A stretch of 13,884 nt of DNA from positions 1 to 13,884 of the forward strand of contig QNYL01000256.1 of NCBI GenBank assembly GCA_003973375.1, written 5' to 3'. The DNA comes from Flavobacteriia bacterium. Lineage in GTDB: Bacteria; Bacteroidota; Bacteroidia; Flavobacteriales; Flavobacteriaceae. The notes under the pieces were generated by a model. The model saw only the letters and a program-made list of their open reading frames with translations. It was not told where the DNA came from and searched no databases. Below are positions 1-7,896 of the stretch, piece by piece (the first letter of the stretch is position 1; each line of letters begins with the position of its first letter). The translations under genes were made by a program, and so were the position numbers.

Positions 1-191
1 CCGATATTTGGAATAAAATTTAAGAAAAAAGCCAACATCCCCCACATTATTGGATAATCAACTCCAATAACAGCCAGCGCAACGGTTATCAGCAAAGCTG
101 TGGCAAGACTTGCAATCGTTTTGATAGCAAGATAACGGTTTATTTTTTCTGTAAAGAGAGAAGGAGTTGTCCCGTTTTTATCACTGCCCGG
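1..191 (-). other. AI-2E family (PerM/YdiK-like) permease fragment joined to the TPR gene
   Basis: Read on the minus strand, this stretch encodes SLFTEKINRYLAIKTIASLA followed by TALLITVALAVIGVDYPIMW and GMLAFFLNFIPNI. This is the conserved central part of AI-2E-family transporters: a [KR]xNRY-xxxKT helix, a hydrophobic segment, GVD, then W-G-x-LAFxLNFIPNIG. Such proteins are normally about 340-370 residues with eight membrane helices, and this block sits past the middle. The roughly 190 N-terminal residues are absent and replaced by TPR repeats. The exact join cannot be placed to the base; it lies near 185-205. Family identity is secure from motifs; whether the join exists in the organism is not. 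Confidence 0.75.
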
Positions 192-1976
192 ATTCAGCGC
201 TGCAATCTTTTTGTCCTGATCTCCCATATATCCGTAGCATAAAGCCGACTGGAATTGAGCATAATCCACCAAAAGTCCGTTCTCCTTGATCACTTCCTGA
301 TAAGGTTTTAAAGCTTTATAATAATTTCCAAGAGCAAAATAACTGTCGCCGAGTCGCATATTGGCATCGATCAACCGGTCTTTATCGGCAGAATCAGATT
401 CAGCATAAAGTCTGAAATACCCTCCGGCCTGAGTATAATCTTTCATTTTAAAGAATGCATAACCCAGATTATAGTTCAGATCTTTGTATTCCGGGGTATT
501 TTTAGACTGCTCCATTTCTTTAAATTCCTTGTATTCAGCCACACAATCCTCATAATTCATCAGGCGGTAATCACATTCTGCTTTCCAGAAAACAGCTCTT
601 GCCTTAAGAAGTTCATCATCATTCTTTGTTGCGAGGTCAAAATACTTTTTTGCTTCTTCATATTTATCTTCTTTAAAAAGCTGTGTTCCTCTTAAAAAAG
701 CGATCTTTTGGTAGTATTTATTTTTTGTATCATCTTTTAAATAGTCTAATGCCCCCTGATAATCTTTGGAGGAGATAAAAGACGATATCAACAATTCATT
801 GAGTTCCTCCTTATTAAGATCGGTAGGGTATTGCCTGAGGTAATCAAGAATAACATCGGTAGTTTTTTCATACGGATTACCAATCTCATAGCTTAGTTTA
901 GCGTAGTTCAGCCAGGCATCTTTTTTGATCGTTTCATCAAAATCCATGTGGGCAACATTTCTGAATGCATTCAGTGCTTCCTGTTTTTTGTTACTTTTTA
1001 GATAACATTCTGCCAAATGATAATAAGCATTTTGAGAAACGGCATTGTTCCCGTCAATGATCTTGCTAAACCAATCCATGGCAGTTTGGTAATCTTCCTG
1101 TTTGTAATACGCATAGCCCAGCTGATAGAAATCGGTATTGTTCCAACGTCCCTTTTTCCCTTTATATTCTTCCAGATATTCAATGGCTTTATCGTATTCT
1201 CCCAGATTGAAATAGCTTTCCCCTATGATCTTTGAGATCTCAGATCTTTGTTTTGGATTTGCTTTTTCCAGTAATGGAATAGCAGCATCGATAGCTTCCT
1301 GAAATTTTCCGGTTTTAAACCTGATATTTGCCAGAAAGTAGGGAATATCTTTTTGAAAACTTTTATTATCGGATACTTCATTGAAATATTTATCCGCATT
1401 GACAAAATCATCATCCTTATAGGCAATATATCCAAAATAATATTTGGCCTGAGGTCCGTACTTTTTAGAATCGAGTAATTTTGAAAAATAAGCTTTGGAT
1501 TTGGTAAAATTGCGGGTTGCAAACAATCCGTAAGCGTATTTAAAATTATAATCTTCAAGTTGATATTTGTTCAGGCTTTCCGGATTTACACGGGCGAGCC
1601 ATTTTAAAGCATAAGGATAATTAGCATTTTTAAAATAATAATCGGCAACTTCGAGGAAAGCATTATTTCGTTTGGTACTGGTTGGGAAATTATCTACAAA
1701 TTCCCGCATCAAAGCATCCCCTTCTTTTGGATTTAAGCGGATATAACAAAAGGCTTCGTAGTAATAGCATCGTGCCTTAAGTTCACTGTCATCATCAAAA
1801 TTATCTTTGATCTCTTCAAATTTTACCAGTGCAGCTGCGTAATCTTTATTTTGATACAATTGAAGTGCATGATTGAATTCGGTTAATTTATCGGTATAAA
1901 TCTCTGATTTTTGGGCAAAAACCCAAAAAGGAAATAAAAATAGGAATATGGGTAAAAAAGTTTTACCTGATTTCAT
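1..1976 (-). CDS. Secreted TPR protein, in-frame with an AI-2E permease fragment (3' end outside window)
   Basis: The frame is open from an ATG at 1974-1976 to the window edge (658 codons, no stop). The N-terminus (MKSGKTFLPIFL..., then WVFAQ) is a Sec signal peptide with probable cleavage after the Ala of VFA, so the protein is exported. Residues about 20-595 are tandem tetratricopeptide-like helical repeats, recognisable as segments such as SYFNLGEYDKAIEYL, YYQLGYAYYKQEDYQTAM and LFKEDKYEEAKKYF. They resemble the roughly 1000-residue TPR protein common in Flavobacteriaceae, probably a periplasmic or envelope scaffold. After ALCYGYMGDQDKKIAALN the sequence stops looking like TPR and continues in the same frame as an AI-2E permease segment. 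I checked the frame at several points and found no frameshift. The native C-terminal TPR part is therefore missing. Function beyond protein-protein scaffolding is unknown. Confidence 0.85.
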   Translation of the reverse strand, partial: MKSGKTFLPIFLFLFPFWVFAQKSEIYTDKLTEFNHALQLYQNKDYAAALVKFEEIKDNFDDDSELKARCYYYEAFCYIRLNPKEGDALMREFVDNFPTSTKRNNAFLEVADYYFKNANYPYALKWLARVNPESLNKYQLEDYNFKYAYGLFATRNFTKSKAYFSKLLDSKKYGPQAKYYFGYIAYKDDDFVNADKYFNEVSDNKSFQKDIPYFLANIRFKTGKFQEAIDAAIPLLEKANPKQRSEISKIIGESYFNLGEYDKAIEYLEEYKGKKGRWNNTDFYQLGYAYYKQEDYQTAMDWFSKIIDGNNAVSQNAYYHLAECYLKSNKKQEALNAFRNVAHMDFDETIKKDAWLNYAKLSYEIGNPYEKTTDVILDYLRQYPTDLNKEELNELLISSFISSKDYQGALDYLKDDTKNKYYQKIAFLRGTQLFKEDKYEEAKKYFDLATKNDDELLKARAVFWKAECDYRLMNYEDCVAEYKEFKEMEQSKNTPEYKDLNYNLGYAFFKMKDYTQAGGYFRLYAESDSADKDRLIDANMRLGDSYFALGNYYKALKPYQEVIKENGLLVDYAQFQSALCYGYMGDQDKKIAALNPGSDKNGTTPSLFTEKINRYLAIKTIASLATALLITVALAVIGVDYPIMWGMLAFFLNFIPNI

Positions 1977-1995
1977 GTGTTTATTTGTTTTATTA

Positions 1996-2008
1996 GCAAA
2001 TAATTTGC
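1996..2008. promoter_or_regulatory. 13-bp palindrome GCAAATAATTTGC in the leader of the TPR gene
   Basis: Perfect 6-bp arms (GCAAAT/ATTTGC) surround a single central base, 20 bp upstream of the TPR start codon and downstream of its candidate -7 element. It could be an operator or chance in AT-rich DNA. No regulator can be assigned. Confidence 0.25.
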
Positions 2009-2035
2009 CAAAAAGGGAATTTTAATAAGAATCTT

Positions 2036-2043
2036 CAAATTTA
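2036..2043 (-). promoter_or_regulatory. Candidate Bacteroidota -7 promoter element for the TPR gene
   Basis: On the minus strand this reads TAAATTTG, an exact fit to TAnnTTTG, 60 bp before the TPR start codon. I see no good -33 TTTG at normal spacing, so this rests on the -7 element alone. The rest of the 160-bp gap to the tlpA-like stop is AT-rich. It also holds an 11-bp direct repeat AATTGTTAAAA (2083-2093 and 2111-2121) but no gene. Confidence 0.35.
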
Positions 2044-2136
2044 ATAATATACAACCGCTTATAAAACGAAAAAATGACAATAAATTGTTAAAATGTTAAT
2101 TACTTGACCCAATTGTTAAAAAGTTTAGAAAATAAG

Positions 2137-3366
2137 CTATTCTTTTAGGAGCTGATTGATAAACTGGTTAAAATCTTCGGTAAATTCCTGATAGTATTTT
2201 CCGGTAGCGGGACCATTAAAACCGGTATGAATTTTTCTTACTTTTCCGGTTTTATCAATAATAATGGACGTAGGAAAAGAGATCACATTATTGAGCATGG
2301 GTAAAGATCGGGAAACAAATTCTATTTGTGAGGTTCCGGCAATTACAAAATCGTATTCTACATGTAATTTCCTAACCATTTTTTCAACTCTGCTTTTGGC
2401 ATATTCAAAATCGGGTTTGTTCTCATAGGCCAGACCAATAATTTCTACTCCACGGTCTTTGTTCTTTTTATACCAATCGGCATAAAATCTGGTTTCATCA
2501 ATACAATTTGGGCTCCAAGTACCGAAGATTTGTAAGATGACTACTTTACCTTTGTATTTTTCATCATTTAAAGACACCGGTTTACCCTCCAGATCTTTAA
2601 ATGAAAAATCAATTTTATCAAAGCCTTCTTTCAGATAGGTAATTTTATCAGGATCGGGTAATTTTGCAGTATCATTTCTTTTGGATACGAAGGTTTTATA
2701 TCCTGATTTTCCCGACCAGAATTCCCCTTTTAAAACAGAATCATTTACTTTATGAGCTTTGAATTTAAAAAGGTGGTTGCCATCAAACGAATATAGGAAA
2801 AGTGTATCTCTGTCGGTATAACCATCCAAATAACGAAAATCTCCGGTAGTAGTTAAAAATGTGCCATGAAGTATACTATCTTTTGTTTTAAATATTCCGA
2901 TGGCTTTGGTTTTTCTTCCGGTTGAATTTTTAAAAACAGTTTCCCAGGTACCGTCAAATCTTCCGTTGCTGCTGGCATGATCTATTCTTCCGGGCTTGTT
3001 GAACTTAGCTTTAAGAGGCAAGGAATAATTATCGATATAATTTTTTGTATAAAAACCGTTGATAGAAGTGCTGTCAATCTTTCCTTTTATTTCAGAATCG
3101 AAAATAAACATATTGAAGGAAATGGTATCTTTTATTAGAAAAACCTCATCAATAGGAATTATTTCTTCCCCATTGATTAAATTGATCCGAATACTGTCGT
3201 TTTGTTTATAAATTTTAAAATTAAAAGGGATCTGATTGTTTTGGGCGGTTATTTCTCCTCTCCAAATACCAAGTTTTAGCCCGGATCTGGGCTTTTCTTC
3301 TTTGCAGGAATTGATAAATACCAATACAAGGAAAAAGTATAAAACTTTTTTGAGGAGATCTTTCAT
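2137..3366 (-). CDS. TlpA-like thioredoxin-fold lipoprotein with SPNC active site
   Basis: 409 residues from the ATG at 3364-3366. An in-frame ATG 30 bp further upstream (3396) is less likely, because MKDLLKKVLYFFLVLVFINSC forms a proper lipoprotein signal with lipobox INSC and Cys21. The middle (about 25-245) is beta-rich with two similar-looking modules (LGIWRGEI... and FDGTWETVF...), like the N-terminal domains of Bacteroidota TlpA/DUF4369-type proteins. The C-terminal thioredoxin domain (about 255-400) has KGKVVILQIFGTWSPNC, with the cis-proline in SFPTSIIID. Family members normally have WCPxC and reduce disulfides or cytochrome c maturation substrates. Here the first cysteine is Ser285, leaving only Cys288, so ordinary dithiol oxidoreductase chemistry is not expected. 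Probably anchored to a membrane and facing the periplasm. Likely monocistronic: both neighbours are separated by more than 150 bp. Confidence 0.85.
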   Translation of the reverse strand: MKDLLKKVLYFFLVLVFINSCKEEKPRSGLKLGIWRGEITAQNNQIPFNFKIYKQNDSIRINLINGEEIIPIDEVFLIKDTISFNMFIFDSEIKGKIDSTSINGFYTKNYIDNYSLPLKAKFNKPGRIDHASSNGRFDGTWETVFKNSTGRKTKAIGIFKTKDSILHGTFLTTTGDFRYLDGYTDRDTLFLYSFDGNHLFKFKAHKVNDSVLKGEFWSGKSGYKTFVSKRNDTAKLPDPDKITYLKEGFDKIDFSFKDLEGKPVSLNDEKYKGKVVILQIFGTWSPNCIDETRFYADWYKKNKDRGVEIIGLAYENKPDFEYAKSRVEKMVRKLHVEYDFVIAGTSQIEFVSRSLPMLNNVISFPTSIIIDKTGKVRKIHTGFNGPATGKYYQEFTEDFNQFINQLLKE

Positions 3367-3544
3367 ACTAAAAATTGAGTTTACATTTTCCAACAATATT
3401 GGGGAGAATACGTCGGAACGAACTGCTAATATCCGAAAAATACTTGAAAATATAAAAAAACTAATGTTAAAAAATTATATAATTTGATTTTTTATCACAT
3501 GTAATTCTTGTTTACGGATACTTTATTATTTAAAATTTAAACAT

Positions 3545-3552
3545 TAAGTTTG
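3545..3552 (+). promoter_or_regulatory. Candidate -7 promoter element for ftsE
   Basis: TAAGTTTG fits TAnnTTTG and ends 27 bp before the ftsE ATG, predicting a leader of about 20 nt. No clear -33 element is seen. The surrounding 213-bp divergent gap (3367-3579) must also hold the promoter of the minus-strand tlpA-like gene, for which I find no good match. Confidence 0.4.
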
Positions 3553-3579
3553 TAGCAGCAAATCCATATAAAACTAATC

Positions 3580-4239
3580 ATGCTGGAATTACAAAAAGCC
3601 TATATTTTTCAAAGAGATATTCTGATTCTTTCTGATGTGAATTTAAAAATCAATAAAGGCGACTTTAATTATCTCATCGGGAAAACAGGCAGCGGTAAAA
3701 GCAGCCTGATGAAAACCCTTTACGGAGATCTTCCGTTGCAACAGGGAGAAGGCCATATTGTAGGATTTGATCTCCATAAACTTAAAGAAAAAGATATTCC
3801 TTTTTTAAGAAGAAAGATCGGTATTGTTTTTCAGGATTTTAAGTTGCTGAATGACAGAAATGTTTACGAAAATCTGTTATTTGTTTTAAGAGCAACGGGG
3901 TGGAAGAACAAAGCCGAAATTGATGCCAAGATTGAAGATGTTTTGACCAAAGTAGATATCAAGACCAAAGGATTTAAGATGCCCTATCAGCTTTCCGGTG
4001 GAGAGCAGCAGCGCGTGGCTATTGCCAGAGCTCTTTTAAATAATCCTGAGATGATCCTTGCTGATGAGCCTACCGGAAATTTAGATCCGAAAACCTCAAT
4101 TGAAATTATGAATGTTCTTGAGGAGATTAACAAACTGGGAATCACCATTTTAATGGCTACTCACGATTATGCTTTGATCTTAAAATTTCCACATAAAACC
4201 ATGAAATGTGAAGCAGGTAAGGTTTTTGAAGTGGTTTAA
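3580..4239 (+). CDS. ftsE: Cell division ABC-transporter ATPase FtsE
   Basis: 219 residues, the usual FtsE length. All ABC ATPase motifs are intact: Walker A GKTGSGKS (34-41), Q-loop Gln85 in VFQDF, signature [15 protein letters not shown] (138-152), Walker B MILADEP (158-164) with catalytic Glu163, D-loop NLD, and H-loop His195 in ATHD. The VFQDFKLL sequence after the Q-loop and the TGNLDP run are typical of the FtsE/LolD/MacB group, and small size with no fused membrane domain favours FtsE. FtsE pairs with the membrane protein FtsX at the divisome to control peptidoglycan hydrolases; no ftsX is in this window. A GT2 gene follows after 5 bp, so the two are probably co-transcribed. LolD-like alternatives cannot be fully excluded. 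Confidence 0.87.
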   Translation: MLELQKAYIFQRDILILSDVNLKINKGDFNYLIGKTGSGKSSLMKTLYGDLPLQQGEGHIVGFDLHKLKEKDIPFLRRKIGIVFQDFKLLNDRNVYENLLFVLRATGWKNKAEIDAKIEDVLTKVDIKTKGFKMPYQLSGGEQQRVAIARALLNNPEMILADEPTGNLDPKTSIEIMNVLEEINKLGITILMATHDYALILKFPHKTMKCEAGKVFEVV

Positions 4240-4244
4240 ACAAG

Positions 4245-5144
4245 ATGCTTTCCATCCTTATACCAACATATAATTATTCTGTTCTTCCTTTGGTAAGATC
4301 CCTTTATATCCAATTAAAGAAAGAGGGTAAACTATTTGAAATTATTTGCTTTGACAATAGCCCGAAATCTGATAATAACTCTGACAATATTGAAATAAAT
4401 TTAATTGAAAATTGTACGTATGAGTTGTTAAATGGTAATGGAGGTCGTAGTAGAACCAGAAACCTTTTGGCACAAAAGGCTAAATATGACTGGCTTCTTT
4501 TTTTAGATGCCGATGTTCTACCGGTTACAAATGATTTTATTTCTAATTATTATGATTTTATAAACAGAGATGGTTCTAAAGTTGCCTTTGGAGGTTTAAA
4601 ATATCAAAAAAAACCATCAAAAGAGAAGTTATTACGTTGGGTATACGGTAAGTACAGGGAGGAAATACCTTTAAATGAAAGAAAAAAAGATCCACAGCAG
4701 CATTTTACATCAGCAAATTTTATTATAAAAAAGAGTCTTTTTGAGCGTTTTAGGTTTGATGAATCATTAATAAATTACGGTTATGAAGACACCTTACTGG
4801 CATTAGAATTAACTAAAAAGAATATTCAGATATCACAAATAGATAATCCCGTTTATCATTTAGGAATTGATAAAAGTGATCTTTTTTTAAAAAAAACCAA
4901 AGAATCTGTAAAGAATCTGTATATGCTAAATAAACAAGATAAGATCGAAATAAAGGATTCACAACTTTTGAAAACTTTTGGAAAAATTCAAAAATTCAAA
5001 ATGAATGCTGTTTTTAGAATTATATTTAAAAATTTTTCCAGACACATGGAAAAAAATTTATTATCTGAGAAGCCTTCCTTATTTATTTTCGATTTATATA
5101 AACTAGGGTATTTGTGTTCTCTATATGAAGTTGAGCATATCTAA
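4245..5144 (+). CDS. Family 2 glycosyltransferase
   Basis: 299 residues with a GT-A fold signature. The N-terminus MLSILIPTYNY starts the nucleotide-binding strand, Asp37 sits in IICFDNS, NGNGGRSRTRN (63-73) is the conserved loop, and LFLDADV carries the D88-A-D90 metal/UDP-sugar motif. The acceptor-side block FTSANFIIKKSLFERFRFDESLINYGYEDTLLAL resembles the ED motif of GT2 enzymes, with the catalytic base probably in YGYED. No membrane helix is evident, so it is likely a cytosolic or peripheral enzyme that transfers a sugar from a nucleotide sugar onto a glycan or lipid. The substrate cannot be told. It lies 5 bp after ftsE in the same direction and ends 4 bp from the stop of a convergent glycosyltransferase gene. 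The 3' third is more AT-rich and lysine-rich than ftsE, which may reflect faster evolution. Confidence 0.85.
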   Translation: MLSILIPTYNYSVLPLVRSLYIQLKKEGKLFEIICFDNSPKSDNNSDNIEINLIENCTYELLNGNGGRSRTRNLLAQKAKYDWLLFLDADVLPVTNDFISNYYDFINRDGSKVAFGGLKYQKKPSKEKLLRWVYGKYREEIPLNERKKDPQQHFTSANFIIKKSLFERFRFDESLINYGYEDTLLALELTKKNIQISQIDNPVYHLGIDKSDLFLKKTKESVKNLYMLNKQDKIEIKDSQLLKTFGKIQKFKMNAVFRIIFKNFSRHMEKNLLSEKPSLFIFDLYKLGYLCSLYEVEHI

Positions 5145-5148
5145 ATTT

Positions 5149-6261
5149 TCAATGTAGGTTTGAAAAGATCTCTTTTAATTTTTCACTTTCTTTTTCCCAG
5201 TTATACTTTTCGGAGGCTCCTTTTAGATTCTTTTTCCACAATGTTATTTTATTTTGATCTTTAAACAGATTTTCAACTTCTTTTGCCAGAGTTTTAGGAT
5301 CGTGACTTTGGGTTACATAACCAATCTGATTTTCATTCACTATTCGGGCTACTTCAATCCGATTGCTTACAAAAAGAGGAATTTCGGCCTGGATATAATC
5401 AAAGATCTTATTTGGCAAGCTGTATTCATAATTTAAATTACTGCCTTTATCCAATGAAAGTCCGAGATCGGCAATTTTGGTGTACTCCATTAGTTCATCA
5501 TAAGGCATTCTGTTGAGGATAAATACCTTATCCGTAAGCTTCATTTTTTTAACAAGATCTTTTAATTCGCTAAAAATATCCCCTCCGCCAATAATGTACA
5601 AAATACTTTCATCTAGATATTCCATCATTTTAACAGCTTCTTCTGCACCCCGGTCCATATTAATGCCTGTTCCCTGAAGGATCAACATCTTTTTTTTACC
5701 TTTTATTCTATTGGCCAGATCAGTATCAATTTCTTTATTTTTAAGTTTTGGAGCAATATTCCTAATCACTTTTACAGGAATTTGATATCTTTTTTGATAA
5801 AAAGAAGCGATACTCTTGTTAACGGTATAAACATTTTTAAGTTTTGGAAAGATATATTTTTCAATTTTCAGCCAGACTTTTCTAACAGGTGGTCTGTGGG
5901 TCAATTCCGGGACTTCTGTAAATAATTCATGACTGTCATACACCAGTTTTTTTGAAAATAATCTACTGATTAGATAATTAGGCAATAAAGTATCGAGATC
6001 ATTGGCCAGATATACATCAGATTTTAGAGATAATAGCTTGAAGAAGAGTCGGATATTATACTCGGCATAAAATAAAAACTTCTTTCTGAAAAGTAACTTC
6101 ATACGGATAGTTCTGTAATTTCTGTCAAGGGCTAAGCTTTCCGGTAGTTCTCTTCCGATTAAAGTAATATCATAATCCAGTTCTTGTAAAGTACTGCAAA
6201 TCTTTTTTACCCTTTGATCAGTTACAAGGTCGTTAATTACAGAAACTACAATTCGTTGCAA
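5149..6261 (-). CDS. GT4-type glycosyltransferase, probable TTG start
   Basis: Likely 370 residues with a GT-B fold. The chosen start is the TTG at 6259-6261, giving LQRIVVSVINDLVTDQRVKK. Related flavobacterial enzymes begin right at this first beta-strand. An upstream in-frame ATG at 6372 would add 37 non-conserved residues and overlap the divergent upxY start by 10 bp, so I do not use it. The N-terminal half has VSVINDLVTDQRV and VYDSHELFTEVPEL, typical of group 1 transferases. The C-terminal Rossmann domain has LILQGTGINMDRGAEEAVKMM and the donor-site block YSLPNKIFDYIQAEIPLFVSN, the GT4 equivalent of GLPNKxFEYxAxGxPV. It likely transfers a sugar from a nucleotide-sugar donor in cell-surface glycan synthesis. 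It lies head to head with the polysaccharide operon. Confidence 0.82.
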   Translation of the reverse strand: MQRIVVSVINDLVTDQRVKKICSTLQELDYDITLIGRELPESLALDRNYRTIRMKLLFRKKFLFYAEYNIRLFFKLLSLKSDVYLANDLDTLLPNYLISRLFSKKLVYDSHELFTEVPELTHRPPVRKVWLKIEKYIFPKLKNVYTVNKSIASFYQKRYQIPVKVIRNIAPKLKNKEIDTDLANRIKGKKKMLILQGTGINMDRGAEEAVKMMEYLDESILYIIGGGDIFSELKDLVKKMKLTDKVFILNRMPYDELMEYTKIADLGLSLDKGSNLNYEYSLPNKIFDYIQAEIPLFVSNRIEVARIVNENQIGYVTQSHDPKTLAKEVENLFKDQNKITLWKKNLKGASEKYNWEKESEKLKEIFSNLH

Positions 6262-6300
6262 AAAGAATGATTTTAAATTAAAGGTAAAAATATTAAATAT

Positions 6301-6308
6301 TATATTTG
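6301..6308 (+). promoter_or_regulatory. Candidate -7 promoter element of the upxY operon
   Basis: TATATTTG is an exact match to TAnnTTTG, 54 bp before the upxY ATG, giving a leader of roughly 45-50 nt. It touches a 13-bp palindrome AATATTAAATATT (6289-6301), a possible operator though of low complexity. No clear -33 box is seen. No long flanking inverted repeats are visible, so there is no sign of the invertible promoters that control many Bacteroides capsule operons. Confidence 0.45.
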
Positions 6309-6362
6309 CTGACAGTTTATTTAAAAGAAAATATCTTCTGAATATTAACTTGTTAGAAAAAA

Positions 6363-6899
6363 ATGAAATCAACTCCCCCCAATTCCAAAAAATGGTACGC
6401 CATTTTTACCAAATCCAGATCTGAAAAGAAAGTTTATGAACGCCTTTTGGATAATGATATCGAAGCTTTTTTACCCATTGTAAAAACGGTACGGCAATGG
6501 AGCGACCGTAAGAAAACGGTATATCTTCCTTTGATACCTTCCTATGTCTTTGTAAAGATGAATGAAAGAAATATTTATGATGCTTTAAAGATCCCCGGAA
6601 CAGTTGGTGTTTTAAAACATTTAAGGAAACCCGCTGTTGTACGGGAGGTTGAAATTGAAAACTTAAGGATCTTAAGTAACAGCAATGAAAAATTTGAGAC
6701 TTCAAGTGATATCAGGCTTATTAAGGGAGATACGGTTGAGGTAACCAAAGGTCCGTTTATGGGGCTGATCGCAGTTTGTGAAAAAGATGGAACCAACTAC
6801 AGAGTTGTGGTAAAAATTGATTCTCTGGGAAGTGGATTTACAGTAAATATTCCTTTAAGCTTTTTAAGGAAAATTGAGAATAAACTTCCTGAAAAATAA
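6363..6899 (+). CDS. UpxY-family NusG-like transcription antiterminator
   Basis: 178 residues, typical for specialised NusG paralogs. The NGN domain spans about 10-105, beginning KKWYAIFTKSRSEKKVYERL and including LPLIPSYVFVKM and PGTVGVLKHL. The KOW motif region is about 119-150 (KGDTVEVTKGPFMGLIAVC). In Bacteroidota, such UpxY proteins are the first gene of capsule or exopolysaccharide operons. They bind the elongating polymerase near the 5' leader to prevent premature termination. The position here fits: it is the first gene, followed after 10 bp by a nucleotide-sugar epimerase. It is not the housekeeping NusG, which normally sits beside secE and the ribosomal protein genes. Start ATG at 6363. 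Confidence 0.88.
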   Translation: MKSTPPNSKKWYAIFTKSRSEKKVYERLLDNDIEAFLPIVKTVRQWSDRKKTVYLPLIPSYVFVKMNERNIYDALKIPGTVGVLKHLRKPAVVREVEIENLRILSNSNEKFETSSDIRLIKGDTVEVTKGPFMGLIAVCEKDGTNYRVVVKIDSLGSGFTVNIPLSFLRKIENKLPEK

Positions 6900-6909
6900 T
6901 TGTTGAAAG

Positions 6910-7890
6910 ATGAAAACAGTTAAAAATAAAACAATTCTGGTAACAGGTGGTGCCGGATTTATCGGTTCAAATCTTTGTGAAGTTCTTTTAAAGGACAACA
7001 AAGTTATTTGTCTGGATAATTTTGCAACGGGTAAACGTGAAAATATTGAAGGTTTTTTAAATAACCCTGATTTTACTCTGATTGAAGGAGATATACGGGA
7101 TCTTGCAGTTTGCAGAAAAGCTGTGGAAAAAGCAGATTATGTTTTGCATCAGGCTGCTTTGGGTTCTGTTCCCCGTTCACTGGCTGACCCGATTACAACA
7201 AATGAAGTAAATATATCCGGTTTTTTAAATATGCTGGTTGCCTCAAGGGATGCCGGAGTTAAGCGTTTTGTGTATGCAGCGAGTTCATCAACTTATGGAG
7301 ATTCTGAATCTTTGCCAAAAAAGGAAGATAAAATAGGAAAACCGCTTTCTCCTTATGCAATAACCAAGTATGTTAATGAGTTATATGCTGATATTTTTTC
7401 AAAGACATACAGGTTGGAAACGATAGGATTGCGTTATTTTAATGTTTTTGGAAGAAGACAGGATCCCGATGGAGCCTACGCAGCTGTAATACCAAAATTC
7501 GTAGGGCAATTGATAAAGCATGAATCTCCGGTTGTTAATGGTGACGGGAGTTTTTCGAGGGATTTCACTTATATCGATAATGTGATCCAGATGAATATTT
7601 TATCGATGCTTACAGAAAACCCCAATGCTGTTAATACAGTTTATAATGTCGCCTTTGGAGAAAGGGCTACTTTAAATGAGCTGATCTCATATTTAAAAGA
7701 AAATTTAAGCAGGTACGACAATAAAATTGCAGATGTTGCAGTTAATTATGGTCCGGAGAGAGCAGGAGACATTCCGCATTCGCTGGCATCAATAGATAAA
7801 GCAAAAGAATTATTAGGATACAAGCCTCAATACTCGCTAAAAGATGGTTTAAAGGAAGCCATCAATTGGTATTGGGAAAATTTAAAATAA
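6910..7890 (+). CDS. UDP-GlcNAc 4-epimerase-like SDR enzyme (WbpP/TviC type)
   Basis: 326 residues, an extended SDR. The NAD-binding motif is TGGAGFIG (12-19), and the catalytic triad region has SSSTYG (125-130) and Y149-A-I-T-K153. The run [20 protein letters not shown] and the following [11 protein letters not shown] are characteristic of the WbpP/WbgU/TviC group, which interconverts UDP-GlcNAc and UDP-GalNAc or their uronic acids. By my manual alignment Ser291 in GDIPHSLAS occupies the position of Tyr299 in E. coli GalE (GDLPAYWAD) and Ser306 of WbpP. A small residue there opens the pocket to N-acetylated sugars, which supports the call. Cytosolic. It sits between upxY and the dehydrogenase gene (6 bp gap). 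A strict UDP-Glc/Gal epimerase is the less likely alternative. Confidence 0.85.
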   Translation: MKTVKNKTILVTGGAGFIGSNLCEVLLKDNKVICLDNFATGKRENIEGFLNNPDFTLIEGDIRDLAVCRKAVEKADYVLHQAALGSVPRSLADPITTNEVNISGFLNMLVASRDAGVKRFVYAASSSTYGDSESLPKKEDKIGKPLSPYAITKYVNELYADIFSKTYRLETIGLRYFNVFGRRQDPDGAYAAVIPKFVGQLIKHESPVVNGDGSFSRDFTYIDNVIQMNILSMLTENPNAVNTVYNVAFGERATLNELISYLKENLSRYDNKIADVAVNYGPERAGDIPHSLASIDKAKELLGYKPQYSLKDGLKEAINWYWENLK

Positions 7891-7896
7891 AATAAG

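Noticed and set aside
998..1558. Open frames on both strands inside the TPR gene
   Set aside because: They are in other frames of a clear, continuous TPR coding sequence, with no family-like features.
2083..2121. Direct repeat AATTGTTAAAA as a functional site
   Set aside because: Two copies of an AT-only-like 11-mer in AT-rich intergenic DNA, with no known regulator; chance is a fair explanation.
3236..3487. Plus-strand frame covering the start of the tlpA-like gene
   Set aside because: It is antisense to the signal peptide region, low complexity at the end, and has no recognisable domain.
6262..6362. Invertible capsule promoter before upxY
   Set aside because: No pair of long inverted repeats and no nearby invertase gene; only a short low-complexity palindrome is present.
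6406..6796. Minus-strand frames opposite upxY
   Set aside because: Shadows of the upxY coding sequence; composition follows the antisense of NGN/KOW codons.
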